DNA of 64,000 bases. Origin: CAIXDN01 sp964482085 (GTDB taxonomy: Bacteria > Patescibacteriota > Patescibacteriia > 2-12-FULL-60-25). Positions within the stretch are counted from its first letter, which is position 1. Each line of letters starts with the position of its first letter. A program made the position numbers and the translations under genes. Below are positions 16,280 to 25,159 of the stretch, piece after piece. The stretch is taken from positions 1-64,000 of the forward strand of contig CAYZVS010000006.1 in the NCBI GenBank assembly GCA_964482085.1, written 5' to 3'. Below the pieces are notes generated by a model, which was not told where the DNA came from, did no database searches, and saw nothing but the letters and a program-made list of their open reading frames with translations.

Positions 16280-17050
16280 ATGGGAAAGATCCCTCAATTG
16301 GCGGACATGCTGCAAGCCGGCATGCATTTTGGCCACCAGACCTCTAAATGGCACCCAAAGATGCGAAAGTACATTTTTGGTAATCGCCAAGGCATCCACA
16401 TTATTAACCTCGAAGAGACGCAAAAGGCTATGGAAGAAGCCTTTGGTTTTGCACGCAAGACCGCTGGTCGTGGCGGCGTCATCCTCTTCGTGGGTACCAA
16501 AAAGCAGGCTGCTCCTCTTGTTGAGGCCGCCGCCAAAGCTTGCGGAATGCCATACATCAACGAGCGTTGGCTCGGTGGTACGCTCACCAACTTCTCGAGC
16601 ATCGCCGCACAGATCCGTAAGTTTAAGGACTTGAAGCGCAAACAAGAGAAAGGTGAACTCGGCAAATACACCAAATTTGAACAGCTCAAGATTGCGGAAC
16701 TCATTCAGATTTTGGAAAAGAAAATCGGTGGTATTCAGGACATGACTCGCATTCCGGACGCGCTTTTCATTTTTGACTTGAAGAAAGATAAAACAGCTCT
16801 CGTTGAGGCAACGAAGCGTGGCGTAAAAGTCATTGCTGTGTGTGACTCCAACGTCGATCCATCCGATATCGACTTTCCGATTCCCGCTAACGATGATGCC
16901 GTCAAAGCCATCGCCATGATCGGCGACCTCTTGTCCCAGGCCGTCAACGACGGAAAGAAAGATTGGGAATCAGCTCGTGCCCGTCTTGGAGGATCGCTCG
17001 TACCGAGCGGCCAAACCATGAACAAGACCTTTGTTGAGCCGGTAAAATAG
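16280..17050 (+). CDS. rpsB: 30S ribosomal protein uS2
   Basis: A 256-residue uS2. It has the MLQAGMHFGHQTSKWHPKM signature near the N-terminus, the NLEETQKAMEEA segment, GTKKQA, INERWLGGTLTNF, and the C-terminal IPANDDAVKAIAMI region. A Shine-Dalgarno AAAAGGAG lies 8 bases before the ATG, which is uncommon among the housekeeping genes here. It forms the usual operon with tsf, 47 bases downstream, and a hairpin lies in its leader. Confidence 0.97.
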   Translation: MGKIPQLADMLQAGMHFGHQTSKWHPKMRKYIFGNRQGIHIINLEETQKAMEEAFGFARKTAGRGGVILFVGTKKQAAPLVEAAAKACGMPYINERWLGGTLTNFSSIAAQIRKFKDLKRKQEKGELGKYTKFEQLKIAELIQILEKKIGGIQDMTRIPDALFIFDLKKDKTALVEATKRGVKVIAVCDSNVDPSDIDFPIPANDDAVKAIAMIGDLLSQAVNDGKKDWESARARLGGSLVPSGQTMNKTFVEPVK

Positions 17051-17097
17051 GTCGGTAAAAAACAAAACTCTTTAACAATTTGTAACGTAAAAAGAAT

Positions 17098-17712
17098 ATG
17101 GCAATCGACGCCAAGATGGTCCTCGAGCTTCGCAACCGTACATCCGCCGGCATGGTGGATTGTAAGAACGCGTTGGAAGAAGCCGGCGGCGACATGGAAA
17201 AAGCAATTGAAGTTCTTAAGAAAAAGGGCGCAATCAAAGCGGCAAAGAAATCAGCAGAACGCGTTGCAACAGAAGGCATTCTTGCAACCTATCTCCATCA
17301 CAACAAAAAGCTGGCATCAATTGTAGAGCTTTCTTGTGAAACGGATTTCGTTGCTCGCAACGAGGCATTCATTGCTCTCGCCGACGATCTCGCGCTCCAG
17401 GTGGCCGCGATGGATCCGATGTATGTCAGCCCAGAAACGATTCCGGCCGACATCGCTGAGAAAAAGAAACAGGAATTCCTCGCCGAGATGGCCGACGAAA
17501 AAAAACCGGAAGACATCAAGCTCAAAATCATCGAGGGTAAACTGAACAAGTGGTACACCGAGGTGTGCCTCACCAAACAGTCCTTCATCAAGGATGATGA
17601 AAAAACGATCGAGCAAATGATCACGGCTTTGTCCGGAACCATTGGTGAAAAGATCGAGGTCACGCGCTTTCAGCGCATGCAGATGGCGGCTCATGCCACC
17701 AACGCTTGTTAA
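17098..17712 (+). CDS. tsf: Elongation factor Ts
   Basis: A 204-residue EF-Ts, the guanine-nucleotide exchange factor for EF-Tu. The N-terminal UBA-like part has RNRTSAGMVDCKNALEEAGG, followed by the exchange motif CETDFVARNEAF. The single-core form is shorter than the E. coli protein (about 283), typical of reduced genomes. It is co-transcribed with rpsB and ended by a tight UUCG hairpin terminator. Confidence 0.96.
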   Translation: MAIDAKMVLELRNRTSAGMVDCKNALEEAGGDMEKAIEVLKKKGAIKAAKKSAERVATEGILATYLHHNKKLASIVELSCETDFVARNEAFIALADDLALQVAAMDPMYVSPETIPADIAEKKKQEFLAEMADEKKPEDIKLKIIEGKLNKWYTEVCLTKQSFIKDDEKTIEQMITALSGTIGEKIEVTRFQRMQMAAHATNAC

Positions 17713-17736
17713 TCTGACCTACACGCACGTAAAAAA

Positions 17737-17765
17737 GAACCGTCCTTTCGAGGACGGTTCTTTGT
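17737..17765 (+). terminator. UUCG-loop terminator of rpsB-tsf
   Basis: GAACCGTCCT and AGGACGGTTC form a perfect 10-base stem closed by a TTCG tetraloop, followed by TTTGT. Confidence 0.92.
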
Positions 17766-17785
17766 ATCGTGATACTATGGTGTGG

Positions 17786-20608
17786 ATGAAATACGTATAT
17801 CGACCACTGTTGATTACAGCTTGTTTTTTTGTTTTTAGTATCCTTTTTCCGGTTGCAAGTCATGCGTCCTTTGATCCCGCAGTCAATTATGGCGTCGGGC
17901 CTAACCCCCGCTTGGTTTTCAGTGCAGATTTTGATGGTGATGGTGATCAAGATCTCGTCACAGCAAATTACGGGAGCGCGAATGTTTCCGTTCTGTTAAA
18001 CAACGGCAACGGAACCTTTGCTATTAGAGTAAATTACGCGGCAGGCTCCAACCCCGCTTCCGTCTTTGCAGCCGATATGGACGGCGACGGTGACCGTGAT
18101 TTAGCGGTAGCGAACTTCGCCAGCGATAACGTCTCCATTCTTTTGAACAACGGCAATGGCACTTTTGCAGCGGCCGTGAATTATGCAACGGGTGATGGAG
18201 CGTGGTCGATTTTTGCAGCCGATATGGACGGCGACGGTGACCGTGATTTAGCCGTAACAAATTCCAATGCGGCAAGCGTTTCAATACTGAAAAACAACGG
18301 AAATGGCACTTTTGCTGCGGCTGTGAATTATGCCGTAATGAGTGTTCCCTCCTCTGTCTATGTTACGGATTTTGACGGCGATGGTGACCGTGATTTGGCC
18401 GTCGCAAATTATTTTGATTCCAGTATTTCTATTCTTAAAAACAACGGTAATGGCACCTTTTCAGCTGCCGTAACCAATCAAATTATTATTTCATCCATCG
18501 CTTATAATCCAATCCAGCTCACGGCGGCAGATCTAGATGGCGATGGTGATCAAGATTTGGCGACTGCAAACTACAATAATGCAAACACAACCGTTTTACT
18601 GAATAATGGCAACGGAACATTCAATTTTGCCGGAGCAGTGAATTATGCCGTCGGAAGCAACCCACCGGGAGTTGTCGCCGCTGATCTAGATGACGATGGT
18701 GACAAGGATATTGCTCTTGCAAATTTTGGTAACTCCAATGTTTCCGTCCTATTGAATAACGGTAACGGAACATTTGCGCCCAAAGTGAATTACCCGGCGG
18801 GGAACGGGGCATGGTCTGTTACCTCGGCCGATTTTGACGGGAGCGGAGTACTTGATCTGGCCGTAGCGAACTACAGCGGTGCCAATGTTTCGATTCTCCT
18901 CAGTACACTCAGTCCTTCTCCGGTACCGCCCTCCGGCTCTTCAACGCAAATCCCTATCATCCATATTAAGACCGTTCCTAAGCCTTCCATGCTTTCAGGT
19001 GGACCAGGTTTTGTTCTATACACGTATACCGTCACAAATAATGGTCAAGGCCCAATCACGGGGGTGATAGTAACGGATGATAGCTGCGATCTTGTATCCT
19101 ATATTTCAGGTGACTTAAATGGAAATACCTGGCTCGATACGAATGAAGAATGGATATATAGATGTACCGCTCTCCTTTCAAAAACGACAATTAATTACGC
19201 TACCGCACATGGCATCGGCAACGGACTGGCTACGATGGATACAGCGGTTACCGAAGTTTTTGTTGACCAGGCAAACGTCGCTCCGCTGATTGAGCTTATG
19301 GGGAGCGCTGAACCTATGAATCTCCCACCTGGCGGTGGTTTAGTGGTAAATACATATAGAGTTACAAATCCGGGAACAGTTCCTTTGACAGACGTATCTC
19401 TTGAATCCGGTTGTGGAGCCAGCATGTTCATTGGAGGTGATACGGATGCAGATAATAAACTCGATACGGACGAAACCTGGGTCTATGAATGCAAACAAAG
19501 CGTCACTCACACGACGCAAAATACGACTATCGTGACGGGCCTCGCTGGCGACCTTGCTGCAGTAGACATAGACACAACCGTTATATCCGTCGAGGGCTAT
19601 GTAGGCCCGCTGCCTTTCATCCATATTCAAGAAAGAGCGGATCCCATCGAATTACCGATTGAAGGCGGATGGGTCACATACACGTATGCAGTATTTAATT
19701 ATGGATTCGTGGGCTTGAACGAGGTGACTGTAACCAACGACACCTGTGCTCCCGTGACACGGATCTCCGGAGATGTAAATGGAAATGCTATTCTCGATAC
19801 CGATGAAGAGTGGATCTATAATTGCCGTGCCTTCATAAGTAAATCGGTAATAAATACCGCTGTCGCTATAGGCGCATCTGGCGGCATTACGGTCTCAGAC
19901 GCGTCGATTGCCTATGTGAGAGTCGATCCGGCCCTTGTTTATGAGAGCGGAGATCTCATAAAGCTAAAGTGCATCGGTACTCCAGGGGTCAATGATCCAT
20001 GCCGTGCGGTGTATCAAATAGGTCAGGGCGGTCTCCGACATGCTTTTCCAAATGAAAAAGTTTTCTTCACCTGGCATCAGTCTTTTGACCCAGTGAAAAC
20101 GGTCACGCTAGGTCAGATGACTGCAATCCCGCTTGGAGCTAATATGACATATAGACCTGGATCCAGATTAGTAAAATTTTTGACCGATCCAAAAGTCTAC
20201 GATGTCGCAAGTGTCGGCGTCCTGCGCTGGGTTCAGACGGAGATGCAGGCCATGAAGCTCTATGGCTCACTCTGGAAACAAAAAATTGACGACATCAGTG
20301 ACGCATTTTTTGGTGACTATGTCATCGGAGTGCCAATGAGTGATGACGGTATTTCCGCAGCTTCGAGCGTTACGTGCTCAAGCGCAACAACGTTTACCGA
20401 GTACATGGCGCTCGGTAGCGTGAGTGCCCAAGTGCATGCGCTTCAAGAACTATTGAAATGTTTAGGGTTATTTCCCGCAAATATCGAGCCAACGGATGCG
20501 TTCGGCACAGTGACAGAACGCGCCGTTAAGAATTTCCAAATCTCGAACGGGATTGATCCGGTGGGGACTGTTGGCCCGTTAACCCGCGAGATATTGAATC
20601 GCTACTAG
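17786..20608 (+). CDS. Secreted FG-GAP repeat protein with peptidoglycan-binding tail
   Basis: About 940 residues from ATG 17786 (17777 is an in-frame alternative). A signal peptide ends near SHAS. Residues about 30-375 hold seven or eight FG-GAP/VCBS-like repeats (DGDGDQDLVTANYG, SVLLNNGNGTF), forming a beta-propeller with Asp-rich Ca-binding loops. Three DUF11-like beta domains follow (TYTVTNNGQGPITGV and similar, each with a SGD.NGN..LDT.EEWIY motif). Next comes a module with CRAVYQIG, FPNEKVFFTW and VGVLRWV that I associate with CPR surface proteins. The last 65 residues are a PG_binding_1 domain (SAQVHALQELLKCLG...FGTVTERAVKNFQ), which would anchor it to the wall. Likely an adhesin or wall-bound scaffold. 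Confidence 0.85.
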   Translation: MKYVYRPLLITACFFVFSILFPVASHASFDPAVNYGVGPNPRLVFSADFDGDGDQDLVTANYGSANVSVLLNNGNGTFAIRVNYAAGSNPASVFAADMDGDGDRDLAVANFASDNVSILLNNGNGTFAAAVNYATGDGAWSIFAADMDGDGDRDLAVTNSNAASVSILKNNGNGTFAAAVNYAVMSVPSSVYVTDFDGDGDRDLAVANYFDSSISILKNNGNGTFSAAVTNQIIISSIAYNPIQLTAADLDGDGDQDLATANYNNANTTVLLNNGNGTFNFAGAVNYAVGSNPPGVVAADLDDDGDKDIALANFGNSNVSVLLNNGNGTFAPKVNYPAGNGAWSVTSADFDGSGVLDLAVANYSGANVSILLSTLSPSPVPPSGSSTQIPIIHIKTVPKPSMLSGGPGFVLYTYTVTNNGQGPITGVIVTDDSCDLVSYISGDLNGNTWLDTNEEWIYRCTALLSKTTINYATAHGIGNGLATMDTAVTEVFVDQANVAPLIELMGSAEPMNLPPGGGLVVNTYRVTNPGTVPLTDVSLESGCGASMFIGGDTDADNKLDTDETWVYECKQSVTHTTQNTTIVTGLAGDLAAVDIDTTVISVEGYVGPLPFIHIQERADPIELPIEGGWVTYTYAVFNYGFVGLNEVTVTNDTCAPVTRISGDVNGNAILDTDEEWIYNCRAFISKSVINTAVAIGASGGITVSDASIAYVRVDPALVYESGDLIKLKCIGTPGVNDPCRAVYQIGQGGLRHAFPNEKVFFTWHQSFDPVKTVTLGQMTAIPLGANMTYRPGSRLVKFLTDPKVYDVASVGVLRWVQTEMQAMKLYGSLWKQKIDDISDAFFGDYVIGVPMSDDGISAASSVTCSSATTFTEYMALGSVSAQVHALQELLKCLGLFPANIEPTDAFGTVTERAVKNFQISNGIDPVGTVGPLTREILNRY

Positions 20609-20633
20609 TTTACGCGCACGCTTGGCGGGATTT

Positions 20634-20642
20634 TGTTATACT
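20634..20642 (+). promoter_or_regulatory. Extended -10 box (TGTTATACT) for gap
   Basis: TG-T-TATACT ends 10 bases before the gap ATG at 20653. No -35 consensus and no Shine-Dalgarno site are visible, so the transcript would have a leader of only a few bases. Confidence 0.5.
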
Positions 20643-20652
20643 AGTTTCAACT

Positions 20653-21666
20653 ATGCCACGCATCGCTATCAACGGATTCGGTCGCATCGGTCGCAATGTC
20701 TTTAAAGCGGGTTTTGACAAACCTGGATTTGAGGTCGTCGCCATCAATGATCTTACCGACACCAAGACGCTCGCACATCTTTTAAAGCACGACACGATGT
20801 ATCGTGGTTGGGACCGAAATGTCTCGGCCGATGCTAAATCTCTTAAAGTCGGCGGACAAAACATCTCTGTATTTGCAGAGAAAGATCCAGCCATGTTGCC
20901 ATGGAAAAAACTCGGCATCGACATCGTTCTTGAATGCACCGGACGTTTTACAGATCTCGCAGGCGCTTCCAAGCACATTGAAGCTGGAGCAAAGCGTGTC
21001 ATTATCAGCGCGCCAGCCAAAGGAGGGGATGTCCCAACACATGTCATCGGCGTCAATGAAAAAGAAGCAGGCAAAAAAGCTCAGGTGATCAATAACGCAA
21101 GCTGTACAACCAACTGCACGACACCAATCGCCGCAGTCATGCATGAGATTTTTGGTGTAAAAAAGGCGATGATGACAACTATTCACGCCTACACTGCCGA
21201 CCAGAACTTGCAGGACGGTCCACATAAGGATCTCCGTCGTGCTCGTGCTGCTGCGGAAAATATCGTACCAACAACCACGGGTGCCGCGATCGCCACAACA
21301 GAAGTAATTCCAGAGCTGAAGGGTTTGTTCGATGGCCTCTCTATTCGTGTTCCAGTCGCGGTTGTATCACTTTCCGATTTCACATTTGTTCTCAAGAAAA
21401 AAGTCACCGTCGAGCAAGTAAATGATGCACTCAAGAAAGCTTCCAAGAATGCACGCTGGAAGGGAATTCTGGAAGTGACGGAAGAACCGCTCGTTTCATC
21501 CGACTTCATTGGTAATCCCGCCTCCGCCATCGCTGATCTTGGTCTCACAAAAGTTGTTGATGGTGACATGGTGAAAGTGATCGCATGGTACGACAATGAA
21601 TGGGCTTACTCGCATCGTTTAGCGGAAATGGCGCTTCAGGTCGCGAAACAGTTGTCTTCCAAATGA
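20653..21666 (+). CDS. gap: Glyceraldehyde-3-phosphate dehydrogenase
   Basis: A 337-residue GAPDH of normal length. It has the NAD-binding start INGFGRIGRN, an Asp at the end of the second strand (AINDLTD) favouring NAD, the active-site segment NNASCTTNCTTP with Cys151 as nucleophile, and the WYDNEWAYSHR C-terminal signature. It catalyses oxidative phosphorylation of glyceraldehyde 3-phosphate. Its stop overlaps the pgk start (ATGA), so the next glycolytic enzyme is translationally coupled. Confidence 0.97.
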   Translation: MPRIAINGFGRIGRNVFKAGFDKPGFEVVAINDLTDTKTLAHLLKHDTMYRGWDRNVSADAKSLKVGGQNISVFAEKDPAMLPWKKLGIDIVLECTGRFTDLAGASKHIEAGAKRVIISAPAKGGDVPTHVIGVNEKEAGKKAQVINNASCTTNCTTPIAAVMHEIFGVKKAMMTTIHAYTADQNLQDGPHKDLRRARAAAENIVPTTTGAAIATTEVIPELKGLFDGLSIRVPVAVVSLSDFTFVLKKKVTVEQVNDALKKASKNARWKGILEVTEEPLVSSDFIGNPASAIADLGLTKVVDGDMVKVIAWYDNEWAYSHRLAEMALQVAKQLSSK

Positions 21667-22862
21667 AGCTAGCTTTGCGACGTTTACCGCCCAAACACAA
21701 GATTAAAGGCGCTCCGATCTTGGTGCGTGTCGATTGGAATATTCCAGATGCGGCTGTACATGGCCTGGAAGGTTCTTTAAAACTGGAACGTTCCATTCCT
21801 TATATAAAAGAACTTTCCAAGCGTGGCGCAATCGTGATTTTGCTGACGCATCTCGGTCGTCCAAAAAAGAAAGACAAAGTTCATTCCACGAGGTCTCTTG
21901 CTAAACGCATGAAGCGATTTGGCCTGAACATTGCATTCCACCCTGAATCTGTTTCTAAACCGGAAGAACGGAAGCGTTTATCTGACCGCCTCGCTAAGGC
22001 CGAGCCAGGTTCTTTGCACTTGCTTGAAAATGTTCGATTTGAAAAAGGAGAAGAATCTAACTCGATCACATTGGCAAAGGCTTGGGCATCGCTCGGATAT
22101 TTTTTTGTAAACGATGCTTTTGCTTCCTCGCATCGCGCGCATGCATCCGTCGTAGGCATCGCCAAGCAGTTGCCGTCATACGCTGGTCCGAGTCTTGTTG
22201 CGGAAGTGGAGCAACTCGGTCGTCTCATAGAAAAACCGGCCTCGCCCTTTGTCGCAGTTATCGGCGGAAAAAAACTCTCGACCAAAATCCCCGTACTCAA
22301 ATCTCTGCTCACAAAGTGCGATTATGTCCTCGTAGGTGGCGCGATGGCGACACCATTTCTCGCGGCAAAAAAGCTCCAGATTGGAAAGTCGTATCTGGAA
22401 TCAGGTTCTATTGCGCAAGCTCAAAAACTGCTGAAGTCTAAGAAGTTGATTTTACCTGTCGACGTCATGCTGGCAGAGAAACTCGTGGCCCAGCCTGCAT
22501 TAAAACGTGTGACAGTAGACGCGATTGGTAAGAAAGAAATCATTGTTGATATCGGACCGGCGACACTTGCCGCTTGGTCAAAAATAATCGCAAGTGCAAA
22601 AACGATACTCTGGAATGGTCCGGTTGGATGGACGGAGTGTAAGTCCTGCGGTTCCGGTTCACGTTTCATTGCTCGCGTTATTGCAACGCGTTCCAAAGGA
22701 CGAGCGTTTGGTGTTGCTGGTGGGGGAGATACATTGCCCGTGCTCGCCGAGTCTAAATCGGTACAGTGGTTTGATTTTGTTTCAACGGGTGGCGGCGCGA
22801 TGTTGGAATTCATTGTGATGAACGGTAAGCTTCCTGGTATTACCGCATTGTTACGTCGATAA
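21663..22862 (+). CDS. pgk: Phosphoglycerate kinase
   Basis: A 399-residue PGK. The start at 21663 overlaps the gap stop by four bases and gives MKLALRRLPPK; the longer frame from 21600 lies inside gap. Family features are RVDWNIP, LTHLGRPKKK, LLENVRFEKGEESN, NDAFASSHRAHAS, and the C-terminal nucleotide loop GVAGGGDTLPVL with STGGGAMLEF. Some positions are atypical (IGGKKLSTKI for the common GGAKVSDKI; WNGPVGWTE for WNGPMGVFE), a CPR-like divergence, but the substrate loops remain. Confidence 0.95.
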   Translation: MKLALRRLPPKHKIKGAPILVRVDWNIPDAAVHGLEGSLKLERSIPYIKELSKRGAIVILLTHLGRPKKKDKVHSTRSLAKRMKRFGLNIAFHPESVSKPEERKRLSDRLAKAEPGSLHLLENVRFEKGEESNSITLAKAWASLGYFFVNDAFASSHRAHASVVGIAKQLPSYAGPSLVAEVEQLGRLIEKPASPFVAVIGGKKLSTKIPVLKSLLTKCDYVLVGGAMATPFLAAKKLQIGKSYLESGSIAQAQKLLKSKKLILPVDVMLAEKLVAQPALKRVTVDAIGKKEIIVDIGPATLAAWSKIIASAKTILWNGPVGWTECKSCGSGSRFIARVIATRSKGRAFGVAGGGDTLPVLAESKSVQWFDFVSTGGGAMLEFIVMNGKLPGITALLRR

Positions 22863-22873
22863 AAGGCAGAAGA

Positions 22874-22882
22874 TGCTATACT
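22874..22882 (+). promoter_or_regulatory. Extended -10 box (TGCTATACT) for the SIMPL gene
   Basis: TGC-TATACT lies 17 bases before the ATG at 22900 in the short gap after pgk. No Shine-Dalgarno site is seen. Confidence 0.45.
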
Positions 22883-22899
22883 TGATTCAATAAAATCTT

Positions 22900-23679
22900 A
22901 TGCCACCAAAAAATATGCCATCAGAAATGAAAGACAAGTCGATACTTTCCGGTGCTTGGACCGGAGTCGCAATCATTCTCATCGTTTTTCTAGGTGTTCA
23001 AGCTTGGAAATCTGTACTAGAAGCTTATGAGGTCGGGCATGAACCTGTCGGTCGCGACACAATTATGATTTCCGGAGAAGGAAAAATCTCAGCCAAGCCG
23101 ACACTTGCCGAGCTTAATCTCGGTCTGTACTCGGAAGGTCGCGATATTCCAGCAACACAAGAAGATAATGCCAAGAAAATCAACGCGGTTATTGCTGCTT
23201 TGAAAGGTCTCGGTATTGCAGAAGCTGACTTACAAACAAGCAACTACTCCATCGGACCTCGCTACGAGTATATTGATGGTCGCCAAAATATCATCGGATA
23301 TAGTGTCAGCCAAAACTTGATGGTAAAGGTTCGGGACCTCTCGCAGGTCGGTACCGTTCTATCCAAAGCGGGGGAATTGGGTACCAACCAAGTGAACGGT
23401 GTGAACTTTACTATCGATGAACCAGCTTCCATCCAGCAAGAAGCTCGCAAAGAAGCGATCGCAGATGCAGATAAGAAAGCGCTAGAACTCGCACGTGCAC
23501 TTGGTGTAAGAATCGTGAAAGTTGTTGGATTTAGTGAGTCGACACCAGGAACTCCGGTGCCGTTGTATGCTTATCGCGCGTCGGATGCTGTGCAAAATGT
23601 TGCACCCATCGCACCAGAAGTTCAGCCAGGTGAACTCGATGTTAAAGCTAATGTAACTGTCACCTACGAGATTCGTTAA
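22900..23679 (+). CDS. SIMPL (DUF541) domain membrane-anchored protein
   Basis: A 259-residue protein with one N-terminal membrane helix (residues about 20-38, WTGVAIILIVFLGVQAW) and an extracytoplasmic SIMPL/DUF541 domain: ISGEGKISAKPTLAELNLGL, the GYSVSQNLMVKVRDLSQVG segment, and the late DADKKALELARALG helix with VKVVGFSES. SIMPL proteins form ring oligomers in some bacteria (BP26), and their role is poorly known. It sits between pgk and eno, so it is probably co-expressed with glycolysis genes, without an obvious metabolic link. An alternative ATG lies at 22918. Confidence 0.86.
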   Translation: MPPKNMPSEMKDKSILSGAWTGVAIILIVFLGVQAWKSVLEAYEVGHEPVGRDTIMISGEGKISAKPTLAELNLGLYSEGRDIPATQEDNAKKINAVIAALKGLGIAEADLQTSNYSIGPRYEYIDGRQNIIGYSVSQNLMVKVRDLSQVGTVLSKAGELGTNQVNGVNFTIDEPASIQQEARKEAIADADKKALELARALGVRIVKVVGFSESTPGTPVPLYAYRASDAVQNVAPIAPEVQPGELDVKANVTVTYEIR

Positions 23680-23683
23680 GCCT

Positions 23684-24949
23684 ATGTTTGGAGGAACAAA
23701 AATAAAAACGGTCTTTGCCAGAGAAATTCTTGACTCACGCGGAAATCCGACGGTCGCTTGTCGCGTCACGCTTCAATCAGGTGCAACGGCAGAAGCAAAG
23801 GTTCCGTCTGGCGCATCCACCGGATCACATGAAGCGCTTGAGCTCCGCGATGGAGGAAAACGTTATGGCGGAAAAGGTGTTCTAAAAGCCGTAGACAATG
23901 TAAACAAAAAAATCGTCAAAGTCTTGCATGGACTCGATGCCTCAAAACAGCAGGAGATCGATAAAGTCATGCTCAAGCTCGACGGAACCAAGAACAAGGC
24001 AAAACTTGGTGCAAATGCGATTCTTGCCGTCTCGCTCGCCTGTGCGCAAGCAACGGCGGTTCATCGTCGTCTTCCGCTTTGGAAGAGTTTGCGTAAGACA
24101 TTCGATTTTCACCGACAGCCGCGTTTGCCTATCATGACGATGAATGTGCTAAACGGGGGAGCGCATGCCGACTGGTCCATAGACGTTCAAGAGTGCATGC
24201 TCGTTCCAAAACAAAAAAAACAAGCGGATCGTTTACGTGCAGGTGTAGAGACATTTCACGCACTCGCCAAAATTTTGAAAGAGGAAGGTTTTGCTACAAC
24301 CGTCGGTGACGAGGGTGGTTTTGCACCCAAACTAAAAACCGTCGAGAATGCCTTTGATGTTCTCATTAAAGCGATCAAGGCCGCAGGCTATAAGCCAGGC
24401 CGCGAAATCGCTATTGCAACCGATGTGGCAAGCTCTGAGTTTTATGATGCCAAGGCCAAGCTCTATCGTTTCCGTACAGAAGGAAAGGATTACACGGCAA
24501 AAGAACTTCTGGAACGATACAAGCACTGGCAACATGTCTATCCGATTGAATCGATAGAAGATCCTTTTGCAGAAGATGATTGGGGAGCATGGACCATGGC
24601 AACAGCACAACTCAAAAAGAAATCCGTGATCGTGGGTGATGACTTCTTTGTTACAAATATCACCCGCCTAAAACGCGGAATTGAGGAAAAAGCCGCTAAC
24701 GCAATTTTGATCAAGCTGAATCAAATCGGTAGCCTGTCAGAAACAGTTGCTGCTATCAATCTCGCACATGAAAACGGTTTCAAGACGTCGATCTCGCATC
24801 GCTCCGGAGAAACATCGGACACGACTATCGCTGACCTCGCCGTTGCTTGTGGATCGGAATACATCAAAACCGGTTCACTGTCCCGTTCTGAACGTGTAGA
24901 AAAATACAATCGTCTGCTCGAGATCGAGCTTGAAATGAAAAACGCCTGA
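23684..24949 (+). CDS. eno: Enolase
   Basis: A 421-residue enolase converting 2-phosphoglycerate to phosphoenolpyruvate. It has the N-terminal REILDSRGNPTV signature, GASTGSHEALELRDG, the metal/active-site segments GDEGGFAP and ESIEDPFAEDDW, VGDDFFVTN, the catalytic Lys region ILIKLNQIGS, and SHRSGETSD. It starts 5 bases after the SIMPL stop. Its last codons form the left arm of the terminator. No phosphoglycerate mutase is present in the cluster. Confidence 0.97.
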   Translation: MFGGTKIKTVFAREILDSRGNPTVACRVTLQSGATAEAKVPSGASTGSHEALELRDGGKRYGGKGVLKAVDNVNKKIVKVLHGLDASKQQEIDKVMLKLDGTKNKAKLGANAILAVSLACAQATAVHRRLPLWKSLRKTFDFHRQPRLPIMTMNVLNGGAHADWSIDVQECMLVPKQKKQADRLRAGVETFHALAKILKEEGFATTVGDEGGFAPKLKTVENAFDVLIKAIKAAGYKPGREIAIATDVASSEFYDAKAKLYRFRTEGKDYTAKELLERYKHWQHVYPIESIEDPFAEDDWGAWTMATAQLKKKSVIVGDDFFVTNITRLKRGIEEKAANAILIKLNQIGSLSETVAAINLAHENGFKTSISHRSGETSDTTIADLAVACGSEYIKTGSLSRSERVEKYNRLLEIELEMKNA

Positions 24950-24964
24950 TTCAGGCGTTTTTTA
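24941..24964 (+). terminator. Rho-independent terminator overlapping the end of eno
   Basis: AACGCCT and AGGCGTT pair across a 5-base loop that contains the eno stop, followed by TTTTT. The stop of the minus-strand small gene also lies in this hairpin. Confidence 0.85.
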
Positions 24965-25124
24965 TCTGCTGTTCAAGCGCTTCTATTTGTTTTATATCGA
25001 TCTGCCCAAGAATATCTTTTACGCTTGAGCGATGGTCATGGGTTATATCACGAAGCTCTCGCTGAAATAGCTTATAGGCTTCGAGTATCTTTTGTTTTTC
25101 CTCGGTTGTAAGCGCTTGGTTCAT
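24951..25124 (-). CDS. Small helical protein, 57 residues
   Basis: From ATG 25124 the frame encodes MNQALTTEEKQKILEAYKL... ending QIEALEQQIKNA: soluble, charged, two predicted helices with coiled-coil tendency. The frame is open further upstream, but 25124 is chosen because a TATACT box lies 13 bases before it, in the region shared with the divergent gene at 25160. I recognise no family. It ends inside the eno terminator, so the two genes converge. Confidence 0.55.
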   Translation of the reverse strand: MNQALTTEEKQKILEAYKLFQRELRDITHDHRSSVKDILGQIDIKQIEALEQQIKNA

Positions 25125-25137
25125 AGGTTCTTTCTGT

Positions 25138-25145
25138 AGTATACT
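25138..25145. promoter_or_regulatory. Palindromic -10 element (AGTATACT) serving two divergent genes
   Basis: TATACT reads on both strands: 25140-25145 on plus, 14 bases before the ATG at 25160, and 25138-25143 on minus, 13 bases before the ATG at 25124. The near-equal spacing suggests one melted site for two short-leader transcripts. Confidence 0.5.
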
Positions 25146-25159
25146 GCAGCCAAAGCTAC

